Of a stretch of DNA of 8,771 nt, positions 1 through 7,441 are shown one piece after another. Origin of the DNA: Lachnospiraceae bacterium UBA3863 (GTDB lineage Bacteria; Bacillota; Clostridia; Lachnospirales; Lachnospiraceae); the NCBI GenBank assembly GCA_002392385.1, contig DGGX01000123.1, positions 1 to 8,771 of the forward strand. Reading direction: 5' to 3'. The stretch's first letter is position 1, and the number at the start of each line of letters is the position of its first letter. Made by a program: the position numbers and the translations under genes. The notes beneath the pieces are model-generated. The model saw only the letters and a program-made list of their open reading frames with translations, did no database searches and had not been told where the DNA came from.

Positions 1-1226
<1,226 letters not shown>

Positions 1227-1291
1227 TCTGAGTCCCCCTGTTTCTTGTATTACGTCTGCGGGGTGTCTTCCTGCGCGGAGACATGCTCTGT

Positions 1292-1305
1292 ACAGTGCGG
1301 ACTGT
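1292..1305. repeat. Short inverted repeat in the glgA leader, possible operator
   Basis: ACAGT-GCGG-ACTGT is a perfect 5-bp inverted repeat with a 4-nt centre. It lies at about +6 to +19 relative to the start predicted from the glgA promoter, a usual place for a repressor site. It could also fold as a small RNA hairpin. No known regulator motif is recognised, and a 5-bp repeat can arise by chance. Confidence 0.3.
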
Positions 1306-1317
1306 CCCTTCTATTGC

Positions 1318-1346
1318 ATTATAACCCAATATGACGGCCCTGTGCA
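1318..1346 (-). promoter_or_regulatory. Predicted sigma-A promoter of glgA
   Basis: On the minus strand the -35 box TGCACA (1346-1341, 4 of 6 to consensus) is followed by a 17-bp spacer and a perfect -10 TATAAT (1323-1318). Transcription should start near 1311, giving a leader of about 85 nt before the glgA ATG. Because the site lies downstream of the rny terminator hairpin, glgA probably has its own transcript and is not part of an rny operon. Confidence 0.75.
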
Positions 1347-1401
1347 TCCTTTTTGCGCAAACTGCTAAAAAACTGCCGCAAATATACGCATAATATATGG
1401 A

Positions 1402-1429
1402 AAACGGCAGAGATCGCTCTCTGCCGTTT
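1402..1429 (-). terminator. Rho-independent terminator after rny
   Basis: A perfect 12-bp stem (AAACGGCAGAGA pairing with TCTCTGCCGTTT) with a 4-nt loop lies about 60 nt beyond the rny stop. On the minus strand the stem ends in TTTT followed by CC, so the U-tract is short and partly inside the stem. The strong stem and its position between rny and the glgA promoter support termination of the rny transcript. Confidence 0.7.
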
Positions 1430-1450
1430 CAAAATCATTCCTTGCTGCTG

Positions 1451-1490
1451 TGATCATCCTGCAGATCGTCTGGTATCTGCAGGCGGATCA
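1451..1490 (-). repeat. Hairpin spanning the rny stop codon
   Basis: A 9-bp perfect inverted repeat (CCTGCAGAT at 1458-1466 and ATCTGCAGG at 1475-1483, 8-nt loop) is extended by a further 5 bp (1451-1455 with 1486-1490) across a 2x2 internal loop. The rny TGA stop (1490-1488) forms the base of the stem. No U-tract follows, so this is not itself a terminator. It precedes the terminator hairpin at 1402-1429 and may protect the 3' end of the mRNA. Confidence 0.5.
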
Positions 1491-3038
1491 TTTAGCATAA
1501 TCCGTTACACGCGACTCTCGGATCACGCTGACTTTGATCTGCCCGGGGTATTCCATTTCCGCTTCGATCTTCTTGGAAATCTCCCTGGCCAACAGGACCA
1601 TGTCTGCGTCACCGATCTGCTCGGGAACTACGAGAACACGAACTTCTCTGCCTGCCTGAATGGCATAAGAATTGCTGACCCCTTTAAAACTGCTTGTGAT
1701 CTCCTCCAGCTGTTTCAGCCGGGTGGTATATGTCTGCAGCGTCTCCCGTCTGGCTCCGGGTCTGGCCGCGGAAATGGCATCCGCAGCCTGTACGAGACAG
1801 GCGATCAGACTGGTAGGCTCCACGTCACCGTGGTGGGCCTCCACTGCGTTGATGATAACGGCCGATTCCTTATATTTGCGGCACAGGTCCGCGCCGAGCT
1901 GGACGTGGGAGCCTTCCATCTCGTGGTCCACCGCCTTGCCGATATCGTGCAGGAGACCTGCCCGCTTGGCGGTGCGGATATCCAGTCCCAGTTCTCCGGC
2001 CAGAAGACCGGCGATCTGCGCCACCTCGATCGAATGCTTGAGGGCATTCTGACCGTAGCTGGTACGGAAATGCATCTTGCCTAGGAGACGTACGAGTTCC
2101 GGATGGATCCCGTGAACGCCCACCTCCAGAGTGGCCGCCTCGCCTTCTTCCTTGATGCGGGCCTCCACATCCTTCTGGGCCTTTGTGACCATCTCTTCGA
2201 TCCTGGCAGGGTGGATCCTGCCGTCCACGATCAGACGCTCAAGGGCTATACGGGCCACTTCCCGTCTGATAGGATCAAATCCCGAAATGACCACCGCTTC
2301 GGGTGTGTCATCAATGATCAGGTCAACACCGGTCATGGTCTCGAGGGTGCGGATATTCCTTCCCTCACGGCCTATGATCCGGCCCTTCATCTCATCGCCG
2401 GGGAGCTGCACAACGCTGATCGTGGCTTCCGCCACATGATCCGCGGCACATCTCTGAATGGCGCCGACCACGTACTCTCTGGCACGCTTGTCGGCCTCTT
2501 CCTTCGCCTCCGTTTCGACCTCTTTGATCATCACGGCGGCGTCGTGCTTTACTTCATCTTCAACCAGTTTTAAAAGGTATTCTTTTGCCTGTTCGGAGGT
2601 TAATCCGGAAATCCGTTCGAGTTCCTGCAGACGCTGTGCACCGAGTTTTTCTACTTCTTCTTTCCTCTTGTGCAGTGATTCCTCTCTGGAAGCCAGACTC
2701 TGTTCTCTGCGCTCAAGTGCGTCGGTCTTTCGATCGAGAGACTCCTCTTTCTGCTGGATCCTGCGCTCGTTGCGCTGCACTTCATTTCTGCGGTCCCGGA
2801 TCTCCTTCTCCAGATCATTTCTGGTCCGGATGGATTCCTCCTTGACCTCCAGCAGTGCTTCGCGCTTCTGCGTCTCTGCAGCCGTCAGAGCCTCGTCGAT
2901 GATCTCCCTTGCCTTTTCCTGCGCATTGCCGATGGTCTCCTCCACCTGTTTCTTCCGATAGTTGGAAGTCAGGATGTAGGTGACCGGCACAGAGACAGCC
3001 AGAGCGATGATCACTGCGATAATCGTGACCACGCTCAT
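1488..3038 (-). CDS. rny: Ribonuclease Y, membrane-anchored endoribonuclease
   Basis: Starts bulk mRNA decay and processing by single-strand endonucleolytic cleavage, acting at the membrane as a degradosome organiser in Bacillota. The 516-residue product matches the usual length of about 520. Domains in order: N-terminal membrane segment [22 protein letters not shown] (residues 2-23); a long charged coiled coil rich in E, R and K (about 30-165); a KH RNA-binding domain with [11 protein letters not shown] (219-229); and an HD hydrolase domain containing HSIEVA and [17 protein letters not shown], with the HD metal pair at H364-D365. The start is set at the ATG 3038-3036 because AAGGAGG sits 9 nt upstream. 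An in-frame TTG at 3059 would place that ribosome site inside the gene, so it is rejected. It is transcribed from its own promoter just after recX and ends at a hairpin terminator. The coiled-coil part is visibly less GC-rich than the neighbouring genes. Confidence 0.97.
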   Translation of the reverse strand: MSVVTIIAVIIALAVSVPVTYILTSNYRKKQVEETIGNAQEKAREIIDEALTAAETQKREALLEVKEESIRTRNDLEKEIRDRRNEVQRNERRIQQKEESLDRKTDALERREQSLASREESLHKRKEEVEKLGAQRLQELERISGLTSEQAKEYLLKLVEDEVKHDAAVMIKEVETEAKEEADKRAREYVVGAIQRCAADHVAEATISVVQLPGDEMKGRIIGREGRNIRTLETMTGVDLIIDDTPEAVVISGFDPIRREVARIALERLIVDGRIHPARIEEMVTKAQKDVEARIKEEGEAATLEVGVHGIHPELVRLLGKMHFRTSYGQNALKHSIEVAQIAGLLAGELGLDIRTAKRAGLLHDIGKAVDHEMEGSHVQLGADLCRKYKESAVIINAVEAHHGDVEPTSLIACLVQAADAISAARPGARRETLQTYTTRLKQLEEITSSFKGVSNSYAIQAGREVRVLVVPEQIGDADMVLLAREISKKIEAEMEYPGQIKVSVIRESRVTDYAK

Positions 3039-3040
3039 AC

Positions 3041-3053
3041 AGGAGCACCTCCT
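3041..3053 (-). promoter_or_regulatory. rny ribosome binding site inside a small inverted repeat
   Basis: The Shine-Dalgarno AAGGAGG is followed at once by its own partial complement: AGGAG-GTG-CTCCT is a 5-bp inverted repeat with a 3-nt loop, 3 nt before the ATG at 3038. If it forms, the anti-SD-pairing bases are masked. The stem is short, so occlusion would be weak unless stabilised. It decides the start codon of rny. Confidence 0.55.
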
Positions 3054-3126
3054 TATCAAGTTGTCATTGACGGCCGGCCTTCCTTCCGCAGGTCAGCAGC
3101 GCATCCGGTGCCTTCCGTCATACATT

Positions 3127-3174
3127 GTATTTAAGTATGCAGAATGCGTCCGCATGTTCCAGACTTAAACATAC
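3127..3174 (-). promoter_or_regulatory. Predicted stem-loop in the rny 5' leader
   Basis: TTTAAGT at 3130-3136 (plus strand) is a perfect complement of ACTTAAA at 3163-3169. The helix continues with 3 more pairs (3127-3129 with 3172-3174) past a 2-nt bulge at 3170-3171. Inside the loop, ATGCG (3144-3148) and CGCAT (3151-3155) form a second helix. The structure lies about 30-78 nt into the predicted rny leader. It matches no riboswitch family I recognise. It may matter for rny mRNA stability or feedback, which is inference. Confidence 0.45.
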
Positions 3175-3210
3175 CGCCCACATTCCATTCACATAAACCA
3201 CAACAAAAAT

Positions 3211-3239
3211 ATTCTATACGCGGGAAAGTGAATTGTCAA
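3211..3239 (-). promoter_or_regulatory. Strong predicted sigma-A promoter of rny
   Basis: On the minus strand a perfect -35 TTGACA (3239-3234), a 17-bp spacer and -10 TAGAAT (3216-3211, 5 of 6) are followed by an AT-rich start region. The -35 box begins 2 nt after the recX stop codon. Transcription should start near 3204, leaving a leader of about 166 nt before rny. No terminator separates recX from this promoter, so SOS-induced recA-recX transcripts may also read into rny. Confidence 0.85.
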
Positions 3240-3241
3240 CC

Positions 3242-3868
3242 TCAGACGTCCTCCTCGGGCAGGTCCCGGTCCTGCATGGCCATGCGCACAGCCTCGCTGC
3301 TGTAGCCCTTGCGGAAGAGCCTGTCGCGGAGCTTCATCTCCTCCCGGAAGCTCCCGGCTCTCTGCCAGTCCTTCCTGTCCAGAAGGTGTCTGATCTGGGC
3401 GGCCTCCTGGGCCAGGGCCTCCTCAGCGTCTTCCTGACCCATGACCCTTTCGATCACGTCCGCGGGCACGCCCCGTTCCCGCAGGTCCCTGCGGATCCTG
3501 GCCCGGCTCCTGTCCCCGGCGTGGACCTGCAGATAGTAGGCGGCATACCTCTCTTCGTTCAGGTAGCCTGCCTCCCGCAGCTCCTCCACCGCCCGGTCTA
3601 TGATGTCCGCCGGATAGTCATCGTCCTCCAGCTTCTCCCGCAGACGGGCCTCCGTATAGTCCCTGCCCGACAGCAGGCTCCCGCAGCGCTGCATGCAGTC
3701 GCTCCTGACCTGCTTCCTGATCTGGTCCAGGGTATCATCGTCGATGTCCGCCTCCTCCCTCAGGGAGAAGAGGCGGACATCTCTGACCGACAGGGGATAG
3801 CGATCCCCGTTATCCAGTGTAATCAAGCGCCGGCGCCTGTCGGTCTCCGAGATGGTCAGGACCTTCAT
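3242..3868 (-). CDS. recX: RecX, regulator of RecA filaments
   Basis: Binds RecA-DNA filaments and modulates recombinase and coprotease activity in the cytoplasm. The 208-residue product lies between the short proteobacterial form (about 166) and the longer Bacillus form (about 264). The body is made of three-helix repeats. The first is recognisable as [19 protein letters not shown]...[20 protein letters not shown] (about 67-113); the next is [23 protein letters not shown] (about 121-143); a third, charged repeat follows to about residue 199. A basic N-terminal stretch, [16 protein letters not shown], precedes them, as in other Bacillota RecX. The start ATG (3868-3866) overlaps the recA TGA by 4 nt (ATGA), which points to translational coupling and co-induction with recA. 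Its C-terminus is acidic (DLPEEDV). Confidence 0.93.
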   Translation of the reverse strand: MKVLTISETDRRRRLITLDNGDRYPLSVRDVRLFSLREEADIDDDTLDQIRKQVRSDCMQRCGSLLSGRDYTEARLREKLEDDDYPADIIDRAVEELREAGYLNEERYAAYYLQVHAGDRSRARIRRDLRERGVPADVIERVMGQEDAEEALAQEAAQIRHLLDRKDWQRAGSFREEMKLRDRLFRKGYSSEAVRMAMQDRDLPEEDV

Positions 3869-4914
3869 TCAGCCTCGCTGTCCTTTCCGTTATCGGCAGC
3901 GGGAAGCTCCGTGGGAAGTCCGTAGTGGGCTCTCACCTTCTGGTCGATCTCATGCAGCACCTCGGGATGGTCCTCCAGATACTTCCTGGCGTTCTCCCTG
4001 CCCTGCCCGATCCGGTTGCCTTCATAGGCATACCAGGAGCCGCTCTTGTTGACGATATCCACCTTGGCGGCCAGATCCAGCACGTCGCCGGCGTAGGAGA
4101 TGCCCTTGCCGAACAGGATATCGAACTCCGCCTCCTTGAAGGGCGGGGCGATCTTGTTCTTGACGACGCGGATGCGGGTGTGGTTGCCGATCACCTCTCC
4201 GCTCTGCTTAAGCGACTCGATCCTTCTGACATCCATGCGCACGGAGGAATAGAACTTCAGTGCGCGTCCGCCTGTGGTGGTCTCGGGGTTGCCGAACATG
4301 ACGCCCACCTTCTCACGCAGCTGGTTGATGAAGACGACGACGCAGTTGGACTTGCTGATGACGGCCGTGAGCTTGCGCAGGGCCTGGGACATGAGTCTGG
4401 CGTGCAGGCCGACGTGGGACTCGCCCATGTCGCCGTCGATCTCCGCCTTGGGGACCAGGGCCGCCACGGAGTCCACCACGACGATGTCCATGGCGCCGGA
4501 CCGGACCATGGTCTCCGTGATCTCCAGGGCCTGCTCACCGCTGTCGGGCTGGGAGATGTAAAGGTTGTCGATATCCACGCCGATGTTGCGGGCGTAGACA
4601 GGGTCCAGCGCGTGCTCCGCGTCGATGAAGCCGGCGATGCCGCCCCGCTTCTGGACCTCCGCGATCATATGAAGGGTGACGGTCGTCTTACCGGAGGATT
4701 CGGGACCGTAGATCTCCACGATCCTGCCCTTGGGGATGCCGCCCAGTCCCAGAGCGATGTCCAGGCTCAGGGATCCTGTGGGGATGGTCTCCACGTTCAT
4801 CTGCACGGAAGGGTCGCCCAGCTTCATGACCGTGCCCTTGCCGTAGGCCTTTTCGATCTGTACCAGCGCAGCGTCGAGCGCTTTCTTCTTCTCTTCTGTA
4901 TTTAAAGAATTCAT
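3865..4914 (-). CDS. recA: Recombinase RecA
   Basis: ATP-dependent strand-exchange protein that also triggers LexA self-cleavage in the SOS response. With this start it has 349 residues, the normal size. Visible landmarks: Walker [10 protein letters not shown] (70-78), Walker B MDIVVVDS with Asp148, the L1 DNA-binding loop around [19 protein letters not shown] (158-176), the L2 region [16 protein letters not shown] (207-222), and an acidic C-terminal tail ending DNGKDSEAE. The frame is uninterrupted, with no intein. Two in-frame ATGs exist. The one at 4929 has no convincing ribosome site, whereas 4914 has GGAG 9 nt upstream and gives [17 protein letters not shown]; 4914 is preferred, and the alternative adds only five residues. 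A promoter and LexA box lie upstream and recX overlaps downstream, forming an SOS-regulated recA-recX unit. Confidence 0.97.
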   Translation of the reverse strand: MNSLNTEEKKKALDAALVQIEKAYGKGTVMKLGDPSVQMNVETIPTGSLSLDIALGLGGIPKGRIVEIYGPESSGKTTVTLHMIAEVQKRGGIAGFIDAEHALDPVYARNIGVDIDNLYISQPDSGEQALEITETMVRSGAMDIVVVDSVAALVPKAEIDGDMGESHVGLHARLMSQALRKLTAVISKSNCVVVFINQLREKVGVMFGNPETTTGGRALKFYSSVRMDVRRIESLKQSGEVIGNHTRIRVVKNKIAPPFKEAEFDILFGKGISYAGDVLDLAAKVDIVNKSGSWYAYEGNRIGQGRENARKYLEDHPEVLHEIDQKVRAHYGLPTELPAADNGKDSEAE

Positions 4915-4941
4915 TCTCTTATTCTCCATTCTGTCGGAATG

Positions 4942-4955
4942 CGAACATTTGTTCT
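4942..4955. promoter_or_regulatory. LexA (SOS) operator of recA
   Basis: CGAACATTTGTTCT matches the Gram-positive LexA/DinR consensus CGAACATATGTTCG at 12 of 14 positions and has both perfect half-sites, GAAC and GTTC, separated by 4 nt. It lies at about +6 to +19 of the predicted recA transcript, where bound LexA would block transcription. DNA damage should therefore induce recA and the overlapping recX. Confidence 0.9.
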
Positions 4956-4966
4956 GCCAGTTTCAC

Positions 4967-4995
4967 AGTATAGCACTGCCTGCCGTCTTCTGCAA
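4967..4995 (-). promoter_or_regulatory. Predicted sigma-A promoter of recA with extended -10
   Basis: On the minus strand TTGCAG (-35, 4995-4990), a 17-bp spacer and TATACT (-10, 4972-4967, 5 of 6) are present, with TG one base before the -10 box (TGCTATACT). Transcription should begin near 4960, about 46 nt before the preferred recA start. The LexA box follows immediately downstream. Confidence 0.85.
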
Positions 4996-5067
4996 GCGCT
5001 TTGTGCGATTTTTTCGAACTGGTGTTTTGTCAGGCAGGCTGTTCCCGGATCCCGGCATGGAAAGCGG

Positions 5068-5107
5068 AGAGCGGACCGCTCCTTCATTATGGAGTCGTGT
5101 CCGCTCT
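5068..5107. repeat. Long intergenic hairpin between the three-gene unit and recA
   Basis: AGAGCGGAC (5068-5076) and GTCCGCTCT (5099-5107) form a perfect 9-bp stem. Inside, CTCC (5079-5082) pairs with GGAG (5091-5094) around an 8-nt loop, with an asymmetric internal loop (2 vs 4 nt) between the helices. It starts about 22 nt after the stop of the upstream 141-residue gene. Neither strand shows a U-tract after it, so it is a poor intrinsic terminator. It may be an RNA 3'-end stabiliser or a protein-binding site. Confidence 0.5.
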
Positions 5108-5129
5108 TCTGTCAACCGCGCGGGCGGCT

Positions 5130-5555
5130 TTACATGGTGAATTCCCGCAGCTTCCTTCTGGGGATCTGCAGCTCGCTCAGCCGGAAGCTGAGCCTCTCCT
5201 TCTCGGCCGGAGGCACGGAGGCCAGCTCCGCGGCCGTCACGATGGATTCTTTATAGAGGATCTCCTGTTTCCCGGTCAGCGTCCTGTGGAGCCGGGGAGC
5301 CGTCATGCGGACCCTGGCGTCCAGGCCCGTGAAGACGGCATATTCAGGGGATTCCGGGCTCAGATAATAGAGATGGCTCTCCAGGGTGGTCTCCGGCGAC
5401 ACTCTGGGCAGGATGTACTGCCGGATCAGGGCCTTGAAGCGGGGCGGGATCTCCTCGTCCTGCAGCAGGCCGGCGTAGCTGGAGCACACGCCGAAATAAT
5501 AACGGTAGAGGTCGCTCAGAAAGTATCTGCGGTCTGTGTACTGATTCTCTTTCAT
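5130..5555 (-). CDS. Unrecognised 141-residue protein, last gene of the three-gene unit
   Basis: I do not recognise a family. The product has no signal peptide, no membrane segment and no cysteine pair. Its first half is rich in aromatic residues (YTDRRYFLSDLYRYYFG, residues 6-22; SHLYYLSPESPEYAVF, about 60-75) and its second half is charged and probably helical (RTLTGKQEILYKESIV; PPAEKERLSFRLSELQIPRRKLREFTM). It begins with ATG at 5555-5553, overlapping the preceding stop by 4 nt (ATGA). The ribosome site is weak (AGGA, 6 nt upstream), so translation probably depends on coupling. The uninterrupted frame, strict overlap and codon use matching its neighbours argue for a real gene. The context suggests it works with the sigma-like protein encoded just before it, but no role can be assigned from sequence. 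Confidence 0.8.
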   Translation of the reverse strand: MKENQYTDRRYFLSDLYRYYFGVCSSYAGLLQDEEIPPRFKALIRQYILPRVSPETTLESHLYYLSPESPEYAVFTGLDARVRMTAPRLHRTLTGKQEILYKESIVTAAELASVPPAEKERLSFRLSELQIPRRKLREFTM

Positions 5556-6406
5556 GATCTGTCCTGCTCCCCGAAGGCCTCGATGCCGCGGCCGGTCAGA
5601 CGCATGGCCTCGTCGATCTCCTCCCGGGTCACCTCTCCTTCCCGGATCAGCTCCTCCCGGGTGATCTTGCGTCCCAGAAGGTCGGAGAGCTGCTGAGCCT
5701 TGTCGGCCACCTTGTTGACCAGTTCCTCCATCTCTCTGTCCGCAGACCGTCTGTCCAGATTCTCCGCCACCAGGTCCTCCATGGCGCCCATGATCCTGGA
5801 GACCAGGAAGCTGTCCACCTCGTCCGGCCCTTCCAGCGGGGCCAGCAGGGTGACGGCTATGGTCAGGGCCTCATTGCCCGCGCTCACCAGCTCCTCCGCG
5901 CTGACGCCCTGGCTCACGTAGAGCCTGGCCACGTCCAGGACCTTGGACAGGGAGTACTGGGCCAGGTCCCGCTGGGCCTGCCTTTCTCCCGCCATGGCTG
6001 AGAGCCGGAGGGCGTCCATGACGCCGTCCGAAGGGATGGACATGGACCGGACCATTTCCTCATACTCGCGCAGGTAGGCGTCTCCTTCCGGTGTCAGCGC
6101 ATCCTCCGGAAAGCTTCCGGGCATGCCCGCGGCAGGGGACACGGGGGCCGCGCCGCTCTCTGTCACATCGGCCTCTGCCGGCTCCCCGGAAGGCTCTGCC
6201 TGTGCCGTATCCGCCGCGTCCGTGATCCGGATCCCGCTCTGGCCCAGGTAAGCGCGCACCTGCGCCATCTGTTCCTTGCCGAGCCCCAGTTCCTCCCGGA
6301 AGCTGTCGAGGGCCGTCTCCGTGACGACTCCGCCCTGGGTCCGTCCTTCTCTTACAAGCGCCTGCAGGTGCTGCAGGAAACGCTGTTCTTCTCTGATCGT
6401 ACTCAA
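5552..6406 (-). CDS. Degenerate sigma-70-like protein lacking region 4
   Basis: The 284-residue product aligns by eye with a primary sigma factor. Residues 25-62 (GGVVTETALDSF...EQMAQVRAYLGQSGIRI) resemble region 1.1. A linker rich in A, E, P and S follows (63-104). Residues 108-150 (AYLREYEEM...LSAMAGERQAQRDLAQYSL) resemble region 1.2. Residues 153-185 (SKVLDVARLYVSQG...ELVSAGNEALTIAV) resemble regions 2.1-2.2 (compare LRLVVSIAKRYVGRG...DLIQEGNLGLMKAV). Residues 227-272 (EELVNKVADKAQQLSDLLGRKITREELI) resemble region 3. Regions 2.3-2.4 are degenerate: the FSTYATWWIRQAI aromatics that melt and read the -10 element are absent. Region 4 is missing, and the core-binding Gln-Glu of region 2.2 is Ser-Ala (175-176). 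It may bind RNA polymerase without directing promoter use, or regulate by mimicry; this is inference. The TTG start (6406) has GAGGAGG 7 nt upstream and overlaps the previous stop. Confidence 0.75.
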   Translation of the reverse strand: MSTIREEQRFLQHLQALVREGRTQGGVVTETALDSFREELGLGKEQMAQVRAYLGQSGIRITDAADTAQAEPSGEPAEADVTESGAAPVSPAAGMPGSFPEDALTPEGDAYLREYEEMVRSMSIPSDGVMDALRLSAMAGERQAQRDLAQYSLSKVLDVARLYVSQGVSAEELVSAGNEALTIAVTLLAPLEGPDEVDSFLVSRIMGAMEDLVAENLDRRSADREMEELVNKVADKAQQLSDLLGRKITREELIREGEVTREEIDEAMRLTGRGIEAFGEQDRS

Positions 6407-7362
6407 TGCTGTTCCTCCTCGTACAGATGGGGTCTCTCGCCCGCCCGGATGTGCACGTGGGTGAAAAGATGGTCGCTGCAGTATTCCACGCCGCCCTCAC
6501 AGCGGGAGCAGTAGCGGAACTCCATGTCCGGATACAGGAGGCTGGTCCTGCCGCAGATGGCACACTTGTGCATAGGCATGTTCCCGGCCTGGGTCTGTCC
6601 CCGTCCGGCGCCGGCCCAGGTCTTCCTGCCCGCTTCGGAGGTCCCCCTTTCCACGGCCCGCCGGAAATTGTTCCTGCGCCGGATCTGGGCGGGGGAGACC
6701 TGCATCCATCCGCCGCTGCGCAGCCACAGGATCAGCACGTTGAGCAGAGAGGCGGCGATCACGAAGCGGGAGGGTCCGCCGTAGCGGATCATCTCGTAGA
6801 TCAGGAAGGCCGCGTCCAGAATGCCCAGGTACTTGACCTTGATGGGGATGATGAACATGAGCAGGACCTGGGCCTCCGGGAAGGTCAGGGCATAGGCCAG
6901 GAAAATACTCATGTTTATATAATAGGTTGAAAAGGCGCCGGAATAGGCCCGCATATAGGCGGCCGTGGTGAGTCCGTAGGTCTCGATGCCCGCCGTGCCC
7001 AGGGTCAGAAGGGTGAAGCCCATCCACAGGAAGGCGCTCAGGATGGTCAGGAGGATACCGGTGAAGATGAAGACGTTATACTTCCAGGTCCCCCAGACTC
7101 TCTCCAGCGAGGTGCCGATACTGTAATAGAAGAAAAGCATGATCGCCACGAAGAAGAGATTGTCCGTCATGGGCGGGATCAGGAGCCAGGACACCAGTCT
7201 CCACACCTGTCCGTGGATCACCGCCCAGGGATCCAGGGTCAGCATGCTCAGGCTCTGCGGCAGGATCGTCTGCAGGACGTAGCCGATCAGATAGAGGACC
7301 ACCAGCTTGAGGGACAGGTCCCTCAGCGCGTATCTCCCGAATTTTCTTTCCATATCTTGCAT
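6403..7362 (-). CDS. Rhomboid-like membrane protein with C-terminal zinc-binding domain, probably not a protease
   Basis: A 319-residue polytopic protein. About six hydrophobic segments lie at roughly 18-36, 66-84, 95-120, 149-170, 174-192 and 200-215. Rhomboid-fold hallmarks are GQVWRLVSWLLIPP (51-64), then FFYYSIGTSLERVWGTWKYN (77-96), and later ALTFPEAQVLLMFIIPIKVKYLGI. The catalytic GxSG is not found: where it should fall, before an IF pair, the sequence reads INMSIF, placing Asn150 at the serine position. No catalytic His is evident in the last membrane segment. This is a Derlin-like or pseudo-rhomboid pattern. A basic linker (about 227-258) leads to a cysteine cluster with CxxC at 267/270, CxxC at 285/288, and C295, H298, H302, probably binding zinc. 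ATG 7362 has GGGAG 8 nt upstream. It is first in the unit and overlaps the sigma-like gene by 4 nt, so membrane tethering of that protein is conceivable. Confidence 0.8.
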   Translation of the reverse strand: MQDMERKFGRYALRDLSLKLVVLYLIGYVLQTILPQSLSMLTLDPWAVIHGQVWRLVSWLLIPPMTDNLFFVAIMLFFYYSIGTSLERVWGTWKYNVFIFTGILLTILSAFLWMGFTLLTLGTAGIETYGLTTAAYMRAYSGAFSTYYINMSIFLAYALTFPEAQVLLMFIIPIKVKYLGILDAAFLIYEMIRYGGPSRFVIAASLLNVLILWLRSGGWMQVSPAQIRRRNNFRRAVERGTSEAGRKTWAGAGRGQTQAGNMPMHKCAICGRTSLLYPDMEFRYCSRCEGGVEYCSDHLFTHVHIRAGERPHLYEEEQH

Positions 7363-7389
7363 GGTTCAAACTCCCGTTTTTTTATTGAG

Positions 7390-7418
7390 ATTGTATCATC
7401 GGCCCCGGTAAAAGTCCA
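7390..7418 (-). promoter_or_regulatory. Predicted promoter of the three-gene unit
   Basis: On the minus strand TGGACT (-35, 7418-7413, 4 of 6), a 17-bp spacer and TACAAT (-10, 7395-7390, 5 of 6) are present, with an extended -10 (TGATACAAT). Start is expected near 7383, only about 20 nt before the ATG at 7362. The -35 box overlaps a short inverted repeat, GTCC-ACAC-GGAC (7414-7425). Confidence 0.75.
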
Positions 7419-7441
7419 CACGGACGGTCCTCCATGCCCGG

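Noticed and set aside
1353..2573. Plus-strand frames of 243 and 156 codons opposite rny
   Set aside because: They are shadows of the RNase Y KH and HD domain coding region, without start signals or recognisable motifs.
3036..3059. TTG at 3059 as the rny start
   Set aside because: The AAGGAGG ribosome site lies downstream of this TTG and 9 nt before the ATG at 3038. The ATG start also gives the usual hydrophobic N-terminus of RNase Y.
3039..3241. A known riboswitch or T-box in the rny leader
   Set aside because: No conserved core of a riboswitch or T-box is recognisable and no terminator/antiterminator pair with a U-tract is present. Only simple stem-loops are supported.
3925..4905. A 326-codon plus-strand frame opposite recA
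   Set aside because: It is an antisense shadow of an unmistakable recA, with repetitive D, G, H, V-rich composition and no ribosome site.
5552..6406. Calling the sigma-like gene a functional sigma factor or a pseudogene
   Set aside because: It lacks region 4 and the -10 recognition residues, so ordinary sigma activity is unlikely. Its intact frame, ribosome site and overlapping operon position argue against decay.
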